Shown piece after piece: positions 5,358 to 5,394 of a stretch of DNA of 5,394 bases (positions within the stretch are counted from its first letter, which is position 1; the number at the start of each line of letters is the position of its first letter). Location: contig CAMEWZ010000115.1 in assembly GCA_945946745.1 (NCBI GenBank), forward strand, positions 1 through 5,394. The letters run 5' to 3'. The notes under the pieces were generated by a model, which saw only the letters and a program-made list of their open reading frames with translations, was not told the DNA's origin and did no database searches. The DNA is from an uncultured Clostridia bacterium (GTDB lineage Bacteria > Bacillota > Clostridia > Oscillospirales > Oscillospiraceae). The position numbers were made by a program, and so were the translations under genes.

Positions 5358-5394
5358 ATGAAGCATATCTTGGTTTCCGGCCTGGTCAATGTGG
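5358..5394 (+). CDS. Start of a probable PfkB-family carbohydrate kinase, truncated by window edge
   Basis: Only 12 codons are visible (MKHILVSGLVNV). A strong AAGGAGG site (5344-5350) lies 7 bases before the ATG and overlaps the DUF554 stop, so this is a real gene start. The MK-I-L-V-x-G-L-V-N pattern resembles the first beta strand of PfkB/ribokinase-family sugar kinases, whose N-terminus often reads GLxNxE. Twelve residues cannot prove this, and a different Rossmann-like protein is possible. Confidence 0.5.
   Translation, partial: MKHILVSGLVNV

Overview
The window looks like a chromosomal segment from a GC-rich anaerobic Firmicute, most likely a gut clostridium of the Oscillospiraceae/Ruminococcaceae type. 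This rests on Opp/Dpp-type, NlpC/P60 and M55 proteins resembling those of Firmicutes, Gram-positive style ribosome binding sites, and palindromic GGGAGAGG repeats of a kind common in that group. The taxonomic placement is inference. All real genes are on the + strand.

Region 1 (1-672) is the 3' part of an oligopeptide/dipeptide ABC transporter ATPase (OppF/DppF/YkfD type); its Walker A region lies outside the window. Region 2 (673-1014) has no gene. It holds what looks like a roughly 270-bp MITE-like insertion: imperfect 25-bp terminal inverted repeats flanked by TA, enclosing two blocks of hairpin-forming repeats. It is followed by a perfect 13-bp inverted repeat and the leader of the next operon.

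Region 3 (1015-4378) is a tightly packed four-gene operon: an S66 LD-carboxypeptidase (YkfA-like), a class A beta-lactamase-fold serine hydrolase, an SH3-NlpC/P60 endopeptidase (YkfC-like) and an M55 D-aminopeptidase (DppA). Together with the upstream ABC ATPase this resembles the Bacillus subtilis dpp-ykf locus for import and cytoplasmic breakdown of cell-wall peptides. None of the four enzymes has a visible signal peptide. In this model the transporter imports murein peptides, the carboxypeptidase trims D-Ala from the diamino acid, the NlpC/P60 enzyme cuts the gamma-D-Glu-diamino acid bond, and DppA handles D-amino-acid dipeptides. The serine hydrolase occupies the slot where B. subtilis has the epimerase YkfB. 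Its role is unknown and it is the most unusual part of the pathway.

Region 4 (4379-4625) carries one or two terminators and then a good sigma-70/SigA-type promoter. Region 5 (4626-5394) is a separate transcription unit: a DUF554 membrane protein followed after 12 bases by the first 12 codons of a probable PfkB-family sugar kinase that runs off the window. No rRNA, tRNA or CRISPR array was seen.
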